Origin: JAYSYM01 sp964543475
GTDB lineage: Bacteria > Bdellovibrionota > Bdellovibrionia > Bdellovibrionales > JAMPXM01
Direction: 5' to 3'
Assembly (NCBI GenBank): GCA_964543475.1
Contig: CAZIYJ010000009.1
Coordinates: 1 to 64,000, forward strand
DNA: 64,000 nucleotides
A program made the position numbers and the translations under genes. The notes beneath the pieces are model-generated. The model was not told the origin of the DNA. It searched no databases and worked only from the letters and a program-made list of their open reading frames with translations. Below, one piece after another: positions 33,953 to 42,441 of this stretch; the first letter of the stretch is position 1, and the number at the start of each line of letters is the position of its first letter.

Positions 33953-34950
33953 CTCAAAAATTTAGAAGCATTTGATAATAGCTCATCGCCGACTTCTACA
34001 GTTGGAAGCTGCTGAGCTTTCTCTCGGGCATCTTGCGCAAGCATGGTTGAAAGATATCGTTCGGTGTAACTCGGAATAATCACAACAATTGTTTTTCCTT
34101 TGTGTTCAGGCAGTGAAGCTTGGCGGAGGGCTGCAACGATCGCAGCGCCGCTGCTGATTCCAACAGGAATACCTTCACCCTTGATCACGATTCGAGCCAT
34201 GGCAAGAGCCTCATCGCTTGGTACAACTTCAATCGCATCGACTAACTTCATGTCCAAGTTTTTCGGAATAAAGCCAGCACCGATACCTTGAATTTTATGC
34301 GGACTCGGTTTGCCGCCAGAGATAACCGGCGACTCTGTCGGCTCAACGGCAACCATTTTCACAGAGGGTTTCTTTGCTTTTAGTACTCGGCCTACTCCTG
34401 TGAGGGTTCCACCAGTACCGACACCACAAATAACGACATCCACTTTTCCATCGGTATCATTCCAGATTTCGAGTGCTGTCGTTTGTTCGTGAATCAGAGG
34501 ATTCGCACTGTTTTCAAATTGCGATGGCATAAAAGCATTTGAATCTTTCTTCATCAGATCTAACGACTTTGCAATAGCACCTTTCATTCCAAGTGGCCCA
34601 GGAGTGAGTACTAATTCTGCGCCTAGCAAAATCAAAAGTGTTCTTCGCTCGAGCGACATCGTTTCAGGCATGACGAGAGTGAGAGGATAACCTTTGGCCG
34701 CTGCTACGAACGCAAGGGCAATGCCAGTGTTACCACTAGTTGGCTCTATAATTCGCATTCCCTTTTTTAATTGCCCACTTCTCTCTGCAGCTTCGATCAT
34801 GCTTTTTCCGATTCGATCTTTGACAGATCCGAGCGGATTAAAGAACTCGAGTTTCAGTAAAATTTCGGCGCCCATGTCGTGCCCGAGCTTCTGAAGTTTG
34901 ATCAAGGGAGTGTTGCCGATTGTATCGAGAATACTGCTATAGACTTTCAT
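33949..34950 (-). CDS. cysK: Cysteine synthase (O-acetylserine sulfhydrylase)
   Basis: A 333-residue PLP enzyme making cysteine from O-acetylserine and sulfide. PLP-binding Lys44 lies in NPLGSVKDRIG; PTSGNTGI near 73-80 binds the substrate carboxylate; GVGTGGTLTG binds the PLP phosphate; GISSGAA is near the C-terminus. This is the OASS-A subfamily, with an Asn-rather-than-Cys context. ATG at 34950 has GGAGGGC upstream. A longer frame to 34980 adds ten residues without support. The tail is interlocked with the EEP gene. Confidence 0.95.
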   Translation of the reverse strand: MKVYSSILDTIGNTPLIKLQKLGHDMGAEILLKLEFFNPLGSVKDRIGKSMIEAAERSGQLKKGMRIIEPTSGNTGIALAFVAAAKGYPLTLVMPETMSLERRTLLILLGAELVLTPGPLGMKGAIAKSLDLMKKDSNAFMPSQFENSANPLIHEQTTALEIWNDTDGKVDVVICGVGTGGTLTGVGRVLKAKKPSVKMVAVEPTESPVISGGKPSPHKIQGIGAGFIPKNLDMKLVDAIEVVPSDEALAMARIVIKGEGIPVGISSGAAIVAALRQASLPEHKGKTIVVIIPSYTERYLSTMLAQDAREKAQQLPTVEVGDELLSNASKFLS

Positions 34951-35106
34951 TGGCCTGCCCTCCGAACCGGAGCTTAACATGACGTCCTCTGAAATAACTT
35001 CCCTGTCGTCAACTTCGACAACACGCGATGCCGCCTCAATTGCCCTGTGTTTTAGCCTACATAGGTATGCTTACTGCTTAATAGGTCCCTATACGGAGAC
35101 CCTCAA

Positions 35107-35880
35107 GTGCGATTGCTTCTACCTATATTGATTTTAATAACAATAGTGAGCCAGACGGCTTTTGCCCAAGAGCTGACTCAAGGGCAGCTCCGCAATCGTT
35201 TGCTTCGTACGATCAAGCGGGACTTCGCTACTCACGTAAAAGTGTCTGGTTTAAGTGACTATATCAAGGGCTCTCGAGTACCGATGAATGTGATCGATCG
35301 AAAGTTTCGCGACTTGGTTGATACTCGGCTGAATTATCCGCTATCAACCCTTGAAGCAAAGCTCTTAGTTCGCTACCCGAACAATATTCCCCTCATAAAA
35401 GTTGTAAGAGAATTGTCATACTCGCTTACTGAAAAAATCTGTAAAGATGAGGAAGCTGAAGGAAACGAAACTGATTCGGCTCGGCACTTCGTTGCTGGAT
35501 TTTCGCTCGCTCTTTTGACGGGTGAAAAGTTCGCACACCAGTACCTCACCGCGCACGAAGGCTGGATGCTCGACGAAAACTTAGATGAATACACCGGTTA
35601 TAACTTCGCATCAGGAATTATGGATTTACACAATAATGTCATCGGAATTTTAGCTGCTCGAAAGTATCAAAAATCATATGAAGTCCTAAACGTGACCGTT
35701 AAAGTTAATAATTACTCGATCGCAAAAATTAGATCGCTTGCGCTTCAAGCACATAAGCAAGCCCGCAAAGAAAATAAACTCATCGCAGTCTACGCAAAAG
35801 ACGGAGCTTGTTCGCAGCTTTCTCAGCGCGAAAAATTTCGCAAACGTATCGGCGTCAGCAGCGAAACTTCGATTTACTAA
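35107..35880 (+). CDS. Secreted DUF6973-like protein
   Basis: A 257-residue protein with a signal peptide (MRLLLPILILITIVSQTAFA; GTG start at 35107 with GGAG upstream). The central part has DSARHFVAGF, YLTAHEGW and GIMDLHNNVIG, which match the pattern of the DUF6973 / phospholipase-like family (histidine, AHE, then MDLHNN). Conserved His, Glu, Asp and His in these motifs may form an active site. It is secreted, and the function is unknown; the family likeness is from motif pattern only. Confidence 0.7.
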   Translation: MRLLLPILILITIVSQTAFAQELTQGQLRNRLLRTIKRDFATHVKVSGLSDYIKGSRVPMNVIDRKFRDLVDTRLNYPLSTLEAKLLVRYPNNIPLIKVVRELSYSLTEKICKDEEAEGNETDSARHFVAGFSLALLTGEKFAHQYLTAHEGWMLDENLDEYTGYNFASGIMDLHNNVIGILAARKYQKSYEVLNVTVKVNNYSIAKIRSLALQAHKQARKENKLIAVYAKDGACSQLSQREKFRKRIGVSSETSIY

Positions 35881-35910
35881 TTTCATATTTGCACACGAAG
35901 AAAAGGCAGG

Positions 35911-35942
35911 AGCCGGTTCCCTTTTAGGGGGAACACCGGCTA
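35911..35942. terminator. Stem-loop after the DUF6973-like gene
   Basis: A hairpin with arms AGCCGG-TTCCC and GGGAA-CA-CCGGCT, an 11-bp stem with a 2-nt bulge, around a TTTTAG-type loop. It begins 30 nt past the stop. No T tract follows it, so termination is only possible, not assured. Confidence 0.4.
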
Positions 35943-36155
35943 GCTGATTGGGGTAGGGATTTTAGCGGAATCGAGTGCTTCGAAAGAAATCGAAGCGGCC
36001 TGTTACATAAACGGTAGCGCTCGAGTGCTAATTTTGGCGAGTGATGTGTTGGTGACTAAATTGCGCAAGATTCTTAATAATCCAAGCGTCCCAGTTCAAA
36101 TTAATCAGTAATTGGCAGAAAAAAGATGCAAGACAAGACCTTGGTATGGCTGATT

Positions 36156-36731
36156 TTACTCAAGCTCTTTTAGAATTAAAAACAAAGCCGGCGGAACATA
36201 TTTTCGCCCTTTCGATGTTTCATCTAAGATGCTTTGAATTTCAGTTTTAATGTTGGCGAGGCAACACCATTTCTCTTTTTGCTGAAGTGCCGTGTGCAGC
36301 AGATCGAAATTACGATTCTCGGCCCACATCACTGCGGGCACAACTCCGAACTCGTCTTCCACGCTCGGATCACCACCGGCATTTATTATCGCAGCATCAA
36401 GAAAACGGTTTTTCACTGGAAGCGCGTAATGAAGTACGGTTTGCTTTTGAAAATCCATCGCATTTGCGGCAGCACCACGAGACAATAAATAATCAACTGA
36501 GTTGAGTCGATTTCTGCGCGCTGCAACCATCAAAAGAGTCGTGCCCAAATGATTTGACCCTCTTATTTGTAAGTCGGTTGCAGTAGCCAGCTTTTCTAAA
36601 TCACCCAACCCCGCCGCGCGAAAAAGTTCGGGCGTTGGAGTCTGGAGCTCAAGAGCCCGTTTCTCTGTGCTGGCGCAGCTAATTAGAATTAGGAAGAGTA
36701 CACAATAGAGAGCACGGCTTAATCGAAACAT
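36156..36731 (-). CDS. Ankyrin-repeat lipoprotein
   Basis: A 191-residue lipoprotein (hydrophobic signal and lipobox LISC, so a Cys near residue 19 is acylated). The mature part holds about three ankyrin-like repeats: LGTTLLMVAARRNRLNSVDYLLSRGA, QTVLHYALPVKNRFLDAAIINAGGDP, GVVPAVMWAENRNFDLLHTALQQ. Ankyrin domains bind other proteins. It is likely anchored in the outer membrane facing the periplasm; the partner is unknown. ATG at 36731 or GTG at 36737 are both possible. Confidence 0.85.
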   Translation of the reverse strand: MFRLSRALYCVLFLILISCASTEKRALELQTPTPELFRAAGLGDLEKLATATDLQIRGSNHLGTTLLMVAARRNRLNSVDYLLSRGAAANAMDFQKQTVLHYALPVKNRFLDAAIINAGGDPSVEDEFGVVPAVMWAENRNFDLLHTALQQKEKWCCLANIKTEIQSILDETSKGRKYVPPALFLILKELE

Positions 36732-36774
36732 TGACACTATCCTATGAGAGAGATCAGCCTATCGCTACCAAATT

Positions 36775-37923
36775 ATGAAGCTTTCTTTAGCTGAAGCGCG
36801 CAAGCTTCTTCTTCATTCGCAAGGACTACGATCACCCGAACCATTTGGGTTAGGTAAAGATGCTGTCGTACGAGCCATCCAGCAAATAAGCTACGTTCAG
36901 ATTGATACAATTTCTGTCGTGCAGCGCGCACATCACCACGTGATTTGGTCTCGAGTTCCTGACTACCAGCCCGAATGGCTACATGAACTGCAAACCACAG
37001 ATAAAAAAGTTCTCGAATACTGGAGTCATGCCGCTGCCTATCTACCGATTGAAAACTTTCGTTTCTGCTTACCCCGAATGTTGAAGTATCAGCAAAGCGA
37101 TGCCCATTGGTGGAAAAAAGAACCGAAAGTAATGAAGGCTGTCTTTGACAGAATTCGAAAATCTGGCCCACTTCGCGCCCGCGATTTTGAAAACACAACC
37201 GGAAAAAAAGCGGGACCGTGGTTTGATCGAACCCCTTCGAAAAAGGCGCTCGAGCAATTGTTTCATGAAGGCAAACTCTTAATTAGCGAGCGCCGAGGTT
37301 TTCAAAAAGTTTATGAACTTGCAGATCGGCATTTACCTGGCCAACTCAACACTACTTTGCCAACTCAGTCCGAGTTCATTCGACATCTAATCACCGCTTC
37401 GTTGAAAGCAAACGGGCTTGCCACGGCTCGAGAAATCTCTTATCTGCGAAAAGGCGAACTTCTGACAGTAGAAAGAGAATTAAAAAATATGCTCGCCGAA
37501 GAAATAATCTCAAAGGTTGAAGTAGAAAGTCTCGAAGGGAACTTCTTTAAGTTACGTGATGTGATTGTACCAACTGAGCCTGAATTGAGAGTCGCTAAAA
37601 TTCTTTCGCCATTTGATAACCTGGTCATTCAACGTGCGCGGCTTAAGAGCCTTTTCAACTTTGACTATATTATCGAGTGTTATGTTCCCGAGAAAAAAAG
37701 GAAATTCGGATATTTTGTGCTGCCAGTTTTAGTCGGTGATCAGTTTGTCGCTCGAATCGATGCAAAGGCCGATCGAGCGACTAAAACGTTTATTGTAAAG
37801 TCGATACACTATGAAAAGGCGTTTGATAAAAAACGACGGCTTGTCGCTGATCTCATCAATCAAGAGATCGAGCGATTCGCAGCGTTTAATGGCTGCAAGA
37901 AAATCATCTTTGAAAAGAATTAA
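36775..37923 (+). CDS. AlkZ/YcaQ-like DNA glycosylase (winged-helix DUF1006)
   Basis: A 382-residue protein of the HTH_42/AlkZ family. These proteins include YcaQ, which unhooks interstrand DNA crosslinks, and AlkZ, which removes azinomycin adducts. The catalytic QxD motif is Q42-I-D44 in SYVQIDTI. The N-terminal winged helix (SLAEARKLLLHSQGL) and C-terminal barrel (LSPFDNLVIQRARLKSLFNFDY) are as in the family. It ends interlocked with the YchJ gene by 4 nt (TTAA). Likely DNA repair; substrate not proven. Confidence 0.87.
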   Translation: MKLSLAEARKLLLHSQGLRSPEPFGLGKDAVVRAIQQISYVQIDTISVVQRAHHHVIWSRVPDYQPEWLHELQTTDKKVLEYWSHAAAYLPIENFRFCLPRMLKYQQSDAHWWKKEPKVMKAVFDRIRKSGPLRARDFENTTGKKAGPWFDRTPSKKALEQLFHEGKLLISERRGFQKVYELADRHLPGQLNTTLPTQSEFIRHLITASLKANGLATAREISYLRKGELLTVERELKNMLAEEIISKVEVESLEGNFFKLRDVIVPTEPELRVAKILSPFDNLVIQRARLKSLFNFDYIIECYVPEKKRKFGYFVLPVLVGDQFVARIDAKADRATKTFIVKSIHYEKAFDKKRRLVADLINQEIERFAAFNGCKKIIFEKN

Positions 37924-38459
37924 GCGGCAGCTCCGCAGCACTTTTTATATTTTTTGCCGCTTCCGCATTTGCATGGATCATTGCGACCAATCTTCGGGCC
38001 ATCGCGAACAACAGTTTCTTGTTTATGGTGATGGTGGTGGCCTTGGCCCTCTTGATGAACGTGTGATTCACCGTCAACGAATAACCATCGACCCTTGTCG
38101 TCTTTTCTGAACTCAGACACTTCGTGGTGCTCGAGCACTTTTCCATTGAGTTCGTACTTGGCAGTGAATTCAACTTTTCCTTTTTTATCGTCAGCCCCAC
38201 CTTTTTCAGTCGAGTTGATTTCAAGGCCGAGCCACTTAGATTGTTTTGACCAAGTGCGAACTCCCTCATCGTCGTAATCTTTTAGCGTTTCAGGAGCGCA
38301 AGTTTTCTTGATGTAGTCGAGCTCTCCTTTTGCATAAGCCGAGTAGCGAGAGCGCATGAGCTGTTCCGCAGTTTCAGGAAGCTTGCCTCCGATGATCGGC
38401 CCGCAGCATGACTCAAATGACTTGCTCGAACCACACGGACAAATATCTGCTGCAGACAT
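37920..38459 (-). CDS. YchJ-family SEC-C domain protein
   Basis: A 179-residue YchJ/UPF0225 protein: N-terminal SEC-C zinc motif ICPCGSSKSFESCCGP, a central NTF2-like domain with QLMRSRYSAYA (about residues 33-125), and a second SEC-C motif DPCKCGSGKKYKKCCG at the C-terminus. Both zinc motifs have the full CxC...CC pattern. A His-rich insert (GHHHHHK) precedes the second. The family's role is not known; SEC-C motifs bind zinc and often proteins. Tail interlocked with the glycosylase gene. Confidence 0.9.
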   Translation of the reverse strand: MSAADICPCGSSKSFESCCGPIIGGKLPETAEQLMRSRYSAYAKGELDYIKKTCAPETLKDYDDEGVRTWSKQSKWLGLEINSTEKGGADDKKGKVEFTAKYELNGKVLEHHEVSEFRKDDKGRWLFVDGESHVHQEGQGHHHHHKQETVVRDGPKIGRNDPCKCGSGKKYKKCCGAAA

Positions 38460-38595
38460 GAAACTTCCTCTCCAAAATTAATGATGCGAAACCAATAGCC
38501 TAGTGCAAATCAGCTCCCGATCAAAGACCAGACGCAGTCCACCTTACCGAAACTGGCATGACTAAGCAGACCAAGTTTTAATAAACTGTGAAGAC

Positions 38596-39348
38596 ATGAG
38601 CAATCTCGAAACAAAAAAAATCTTTCTGGTCGCCACGGGGAATAAACATCAAAATCAACTCATTGAGCGTACTTTGATCGGTCATTACGCCAAGGCGTCC
38701 ATTTTTACTTCTTTAGATGGAATAGATGCTCATTTCAAAGCAGAGAACGTTACTCCGCATGTCGTAATCATCGATTACCAACTCCCGCGTATGGATGCCG
38801 AGACTTTGACTCAAAAGCTACTTCGCAAAAAAGCCAGAATGGCTTTTATCATTCTGGCTCCTCAAGATGACTCCCAAAATTTTCTCGATGAAGTGGTTAC
38901 TGGCCAAGTTCAGTTTCTAACCAACACCGAGAACCCAAAGTCTTTCATTGGCCATGTCAATCGCGCCTTAAATTGGGCTGCATTTGAGGAGCAATCTCTC
39001 TACACTCTTCGCTTCTTAAACAAAGATGAGTGGCTCTTGCGCGAAGGCGAAGAAGGAAAATTTGTCTATTTGGTACGAACTGGTCGACTGAAAGCATCTC
39101 GAAATATAAACGGCAAAGAAGTCGTTTTAGGTTTTATTGAGCCAGGTGAATTTGTAGGTGAGATGGCCTATATCAATGGTGAGCCTCGGTCTGCAGATGT
39201 TCGGTGCCTCACTGATGTCGAACTTATTGAAATTCCGAGTGGCTTACTAGATTCAGTTCTGTTTTCTAAACCTGCATGGTCGAAGGCACTCGTGAGAACT
39301 TTATCTCGTCGACTGAAAGACCTTAATCAAAAACAGGCCGGTTCGTAG
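38596..39348 (+). CDS. REC-cNMP-binding regulator
   Basis: A 250-residue protein. Residues 1-125 form a receiver domain, with phospho-acceptor Asp in VVIIDYQLPRMDA (about 60); the acidic-pair position is degenerate (VATGNK rather than DD), so phosphorylation may be weak. Residues 135-250 form a cyclic-nucleotide-binding domain with the phosphate-binding cassette PGEFVGEMAYINGEPRSADVRC. No DNA-binding domain follows. It likely links a phosphorelay to a cNMP or other ligand. It overlaps the convergent DUF433 gene by 26 bp. Confidence 0.87.
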   Translation: MSNLETKKIFLVATGNKHQNQLIERTLIGHYAKASIFTSLDGIDAHFKAENVTPHVVIIDYQLPRMDAETLTQKLLRKKARMAFIILAPQDDSQNFLDEVVTGQVQFLTNTENPKSFIGHVNRALNWAAFEEQSLYTLRFLNKDEWLLREGEEGKFVYLVRTGRLKASRNINGKEVVLGFIEPGEFVGEMAYINGEPRSADVRCLTDVELIEIPSGLLDSVLFSKPAWSKALVRTLSRRLKDLNQKQAGS

Positions 39349-39610
39349 GCGATTGCACTTGCGCTGCAAGTAAGGCCTCGATGACTTTCGAGTCAAATTG
39401 AGGGTCCGAATTCTCGCCCAAGCAAGTTGCTCCATATTTTGAACATGCGTCAATGTGGTCGAATCGAATTTCAGGGTGCATCAGTAGAATTTGATCTTCA
39501 GTCCAACTGTTTGCAAGACAGAGCATGATTCGCAAAACGCGAGTATTTGTACCTTTAAAGTAGGCTGTCTGATACGGGGGTCGGTACTCTATGAACTCCT
39601 GCCAATTCAT
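39323..39610 (-). CDS. DUF433-like small protein
   Basis: A 95-residue protein whose core fits the DUF433 (antitoxin-like) pattern: a GTNTRVLRIMLCLANSWTEDQILLMHPEIRFDHIDACSKYGA stretch with G-T-R-V, a -x-W/G-E-x-I-L- helix and the P-x-I-x-x-D-I-x-A-x-x-x-Y sequence. DUF433 proteins are often antitoxins, but no toxin gene is adjacent here. The 3' end overlaps the REC-cNMP gene by 26 bp. Could also be a small regulator. Confidence 0.6.
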   Translation of the reverse strand: MNWQEFIEYRPPYQTAYFKGTNTRVLRIMLCLANSWTEDQILLMHPEIRFDHIDACSKYGATCLGENSDPQFDSKVIEALLAAQVQSPTNRPVFD

Positions 39611-39830
39611 TTGGTTTGAATAGCCGTCCCCTAGCAGAAACTAAAGCATCAAATAACATTGTGTACGCCACTAAATACATTGCACACATGTATGGTGAAT
39701 TGTGGGTTCGAACGCCTCACTTTGTTACTATGTCTCAAGTCGCTACTGTCAACCGAGTTCCCCATGTCTGAGTCTCATGCGTCTCATTGCAAAAATAGAT
39801 ATCCAGCTACTATAGATTCGAGATCTACCT

Positions 39831-39845
39831 AGCACGCGCATTGCT
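39831..39845 (+). promoter_or_regulatory. Weak sigma54-like element
   Basis: AGCACG-N4-TTGCT, with the preceding T at 39830, matches the RpoN consensus except that the first G of the -24 GG is A; the AG and GC dinucleotides are 10 nt apart. Transcription would start near 39856, only 3 nt before the ATG at 39859, implying a nearly leaderless message. The lost G makes this doubtful. Confidence 0.3.
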
Positions 39846-39858
39846 TGGTTAATCGGAT

Positions 39859-40545
39859 ATGAATAAACTATCAAAAAAAATCGCGACGGTAGGATTGTTA
39901 ACAGGAATCTTTTTCTTCGGTGCCGCAGCAAGTGCGAAGACTCTCTCTACTCAGCAAAGAGAAGAGCGACTCAAGCACGCTCGCGAGCTCTTAGGTAAAC
40001 ACTACCGAAAAAGTACTGCAAAAGTCGGAGAAAAAATTCCGAAGATTAATTCAATGGTTTATCGTTGGACGCGAGAACGTCTTCCTAACAAATTCAAAGA
40101 TCAGCGCAAACGACTCGCTCAAGCAATTATCGACGAGAGCTTGAAATATGGCTTCGATCCGATTTTTTTGATGTCGATTATTCAAGGTGAAAGCAGCTTC
40201 CGTCCCGATATGGTTGGTGGTGTCGGCGAAATTGGACTGATGCAGATTCGCCCCGAAACGGGCAAGTGGATCGCTAAAAAGATGAATCTCAAGTGGGAAG
40301 GTAAGAACTCACTCTTTGATCCGGCAACCAACGTTCGAATTGGTGCGGCCTTCCTTAGCTTTCTTCGCGATCGCTTTAATTCACATGCACAGCTCTATCT
40401 TGCTGCGTACAACATGGGTCAGAGCAATGTAGATAGCGCGCTTGAAAAAGACATATGGCCGAAAGATTATCCACAACACGTAATGAAGCACTACATAGAA
40501 TTCTATGCGGCAGCAGCGCAAAATCAAAAAGTGTCAGCAAATTAA
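39859..40545 (+). CDS. Lytic transglycosylase (SLT domain), first of two paralogs
   Basis: A 228-residue exported (signal peptide near residues 1-26) lytic transglycosylase, cleaving peptidoglycan between MurNAc and GlcNAc with 1,6-anhydro product. The catalytic Glu is E111 in IIQGESSFRPDM; then come GEIGLMQIRPETG and LAAYNMG, the family-1 SLT motifs. No LysM or other binding domain. A paralog lies at 42442. Tail interlocked with a lipoprotein gene by 4 nt (TTAA). Likely periplasmic. Confidence 0.92.
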   Translation: MNKLSKKIATVGLLTGIFFFGAAASAKTLSTQQREERLKHARELLGKHYRKSTAKVGEKIPKINSMVYRWTRERLPNKFKDQRKRLAQAIIDESLKYGFDPIFLMSIIQGESSFRPDMVGGVGEIGLMQIRPETGKWIAKKMNLKWEGKNSLFDPATNVRIGAAFLSFLRDRFNSHAQLYLAAYNMGQSNVDSALEKDIWPKDYPQHVMKHYIEFYAAAAQNQKVSAN

Positions 40546-41108
40546 TTACGAGGGCACCAATTTGAAGGGGTCACGATTCGAGTGATCTCACCCGCTCTTA
40601 CGTAGACAAATTGAGAACCGACGGCCAATCGAAGACGTTGAGCGCGAGGCGCCGGAGTTTGATTAAGAACTCCATTGATTTGTGCAAATCCATCATCATC
40701 AGTTTGAATTGCCGACTGCGCTTTACCGATTTGCCATTGAACTTGTTTGTTTGCGATCGGCTGCATTTGGGCGCTCGTTACAATTTCTGATGTAGTCCCG
40801 ACTGAGTCACGGCATTGGAGACGAAAGTTAATCGAAATGAATACCTGCTCCCGACAATTCTGTTTTGAATAGCCGAAGCCGGCATTGCAGGTGTTGAATC
40901 GCTTTTCCTGATAACCTAGGTCGCCTCTTGAACGATCAAGACCGAGAGATCTCTTAAGACCTTCCACATCAATTTTTATCGCGTTGCCCGAAACTGCAGG
41001 TACGGTCGCAGGCGCAGTGGTTGGTGCTTGTTGAACTTTCTGAGTCGACGAACAAGCACCGAGAAGCAAAGAAGAAAAAGCCAGATTAAGTAGTAAAAAC
41101 TTGTGCAT
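40542..41108 (-). CDS. Hypothetical lipoprotein
   Basis: A 188-residue lipoprotein (signal and LLGAC lipobox), with a Thr/Ala/Pro-rich linker and a domain beginning near residue 45. It has five more cysteines (NTCNAGFGYSKQNC, LQCRDS, NWC). The last ~100 residues look beta-rich, fitting a small periplasmic domain, but no family is recognised. The gene sits between the lytic transglycosylase (interlocked) and the AI-2E gene, and may be coexpressed with the latter: 36-nt gap, same strand. Confidence 0.78.
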   Translation of the reverse strand: MHKFLLLNLAFSSLLLGACSSTQKVQQAPTTAPATVPAVSGNAIKIDVEGLKRSLGLDRSRGDLGYQEKRFNTCNAGFGYSKQNCREQVFISINFRLQCRDSVGTTSEIVTSAQMQPIANKQVQWQIGKAQSAIQTDDDGFAQINGVLNQTPAPRAQRLRLAVGSQFVYVRAGEITRIVTPSNWCPRN

Positions 41109-41144
41109 CATCTAAAGCTTTCTCGGTCTTTGCAGAGAACTACT

Positions 41145-42254
41145 TTAACTCAGATGAGGCTCAGGATTAACTTGTGCGAGGCGGCTCTCCTGATTGGTCG
41201 GCACCTTCGATCTACGCGGACTTCGTTCGTCCGAAAATGCGTATGTCATTACGAGTTGCTCAAGTACGGGAGCAATGAACAATCCCGGAAATCCAAACAG
41301 CGCAATTCCACCAAGCAAAGTAATAATCGAAATTGCCGGATTACTCTCTGCAGCCCTCGAGAAAAGCCACGCTCGCAGTAAATTATCAGATATTCCAACA
41401 ATCACCGCAGTTGCGAGCATGACGAGTGCGCTTGTTGTATCACCTTGAATGAATGAGATGGCCATTAGCAATACTGGAACTAGTCCTGCTCCAAGAACTG
41501 GAATGAGCGCAAATATAAAACTCAAAACAAAAATCATCACAAGACTGCTATAGCCAGCTGCAGCCGCACCAATAACCACAAGCACCGATTGCATGAGCGC
41601 AGTCAGCAAAATTGAACCAAGTGCTAGTGAACAAATTTTTTCAAAGCGCCTAAAATGTTCTTTGCCAGTATCTCCCAAACGTAATGCCCTCGACATATTT
41701 GTCCAAAGGCGCGGCTGTATTACTAAGAACGCTGCAAAGGCTGTAATAAAGATGAAAAGATCGAGCAAGATTATTGGAGCCTGAGAAACAAAGCCTGCAG
41801 TAAAGCTCACCAACAAATTCTTACTTGTATTTGTGATTCCAACTACTGCCTTGTCAATTTGCTCTCGCACGTTAAACGAAGAGAGATACGGCTGATTGTT
41901 AGTCCACGCGAGAACTTGGTCGCGTACATTACTGATCTTTTCATTAACGCTGGCAAGCGATGCTTTGTCTTGCGACAACTCAAAAACTTGCGAGTAGATT
42001 TGAAGTGCGATGAGCGCAATGAAGCCGACAAAGAGAATTAAGCCAGCAGCGACAGTGAAATAAGCGACCCGAGTTCTTTTGGTGTGAAATCTCTGCCGAA
42101 TTGTATTCACTAACGGCGAAAGTGCTGACGCAAAGAGGAAGCCGAGAATAACTGGCTTCCAAAACGGAAGAAACAACAGCAGATACAACGCAATTAAGAG
42201 GTAGACGACGAACTGAGTTTTATTCTGATTCCAATTCACCAAAGCCTTTTGCAT
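41145..42254 (-). CDS. AI-2E family transporter
   Basis: A 369-residue polytopic membrane protein with about eight helices, typical of the AI-2E/YdiK/TqsA family: VIQPRLWTNMSRAL-like loop, LGGIALFGFPGLFIAPVL near the C-terminus, and GISDNLLRAWLFSRA. Family members export autoinducer-2 or act as Na+/H+ antiporters; the exact role is not settled. ATG at 42254 has GGGAG 6 nt upstream; a longer frame to 42353 adds 33 residues without support. Confidence 0.9.
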   Translation of the reverse strand: MQKALVNWNQNKTQFVVYLLIALYLLLFLPFWKPVILGFLFASALSPLVNTIRQRFHTKRTRVAYFTVAAGLILFVGFIALIALQIYSQVFELSQDKASLASVNEKISNVRDQVLAWTNNQPYLSSFNVREQIDKAVVGITNTSKNLLVSFTAGFVSQAPIILLDLFIFITAFAAFLVIQPRLWTNMSRALRLGDTGKEHFRRFEKICSLALGSILLTALMQSVLVVIGAAAAGYSSLVMIFVLSFIFALIPVLGAGLVPVLLMAISFIQGDTTSALVMLATAVIVGISDNLLRAWLFSRAAESNPAISIITLLGGIALFGFPGLFIAPVLEQLVMTYAFSDERSPRRSKVPTNQESRLAQVNPEPHLS

Positions 42255-42383
42255 ATCAATCTCCCTCAACTCTTGTGCTGAGAGTTTAGGACCGAAAAAG
42301 GTACTTGGCGTCTCATTTTGACGCTTATGTTTCGAACTACACCAATTGGTCACAAGCGTTTCAATTTTAGAAGGATCTCACCT

Positions 42384-42395
42384 TGAGGCGCCTCA
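42384..42395. promoter_or_regulatory. 12-bp perfect palindrome in a divergent promoter gap
   Basis: TGAGGCGCCTCA is a perfect 12-bp palindrome in the 187-bp gap between the divergent AI-2E and second lytic transglycosylase genes. It may be an operator or simply a chance site; no other copy was noticed. Confidence 0.3.
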
Positions 42396-42441
42396 CCTTA
42401 GCACTCCAAGCCCCTAGCCAAACGTCCGATAAGATTAACAT

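Noticed and set aside
36773..37198. A 141-codon open frame opposite the AlkZ-like gene
   Set aside because: It lies entirely antisense within a gene with clear family motifs and has no ribosome-binding site or recognisable product.
39702..39720. A T-arm-like string (GTGGGTTCGAACGCCTCAC) that could signal a tRNA
   Set aside because: The stem does not pair properly, no D-arm or anticodon arm lies 40 nt upstream, and no acceptor end follows. The match to GGTTCGAA alone is not enough.
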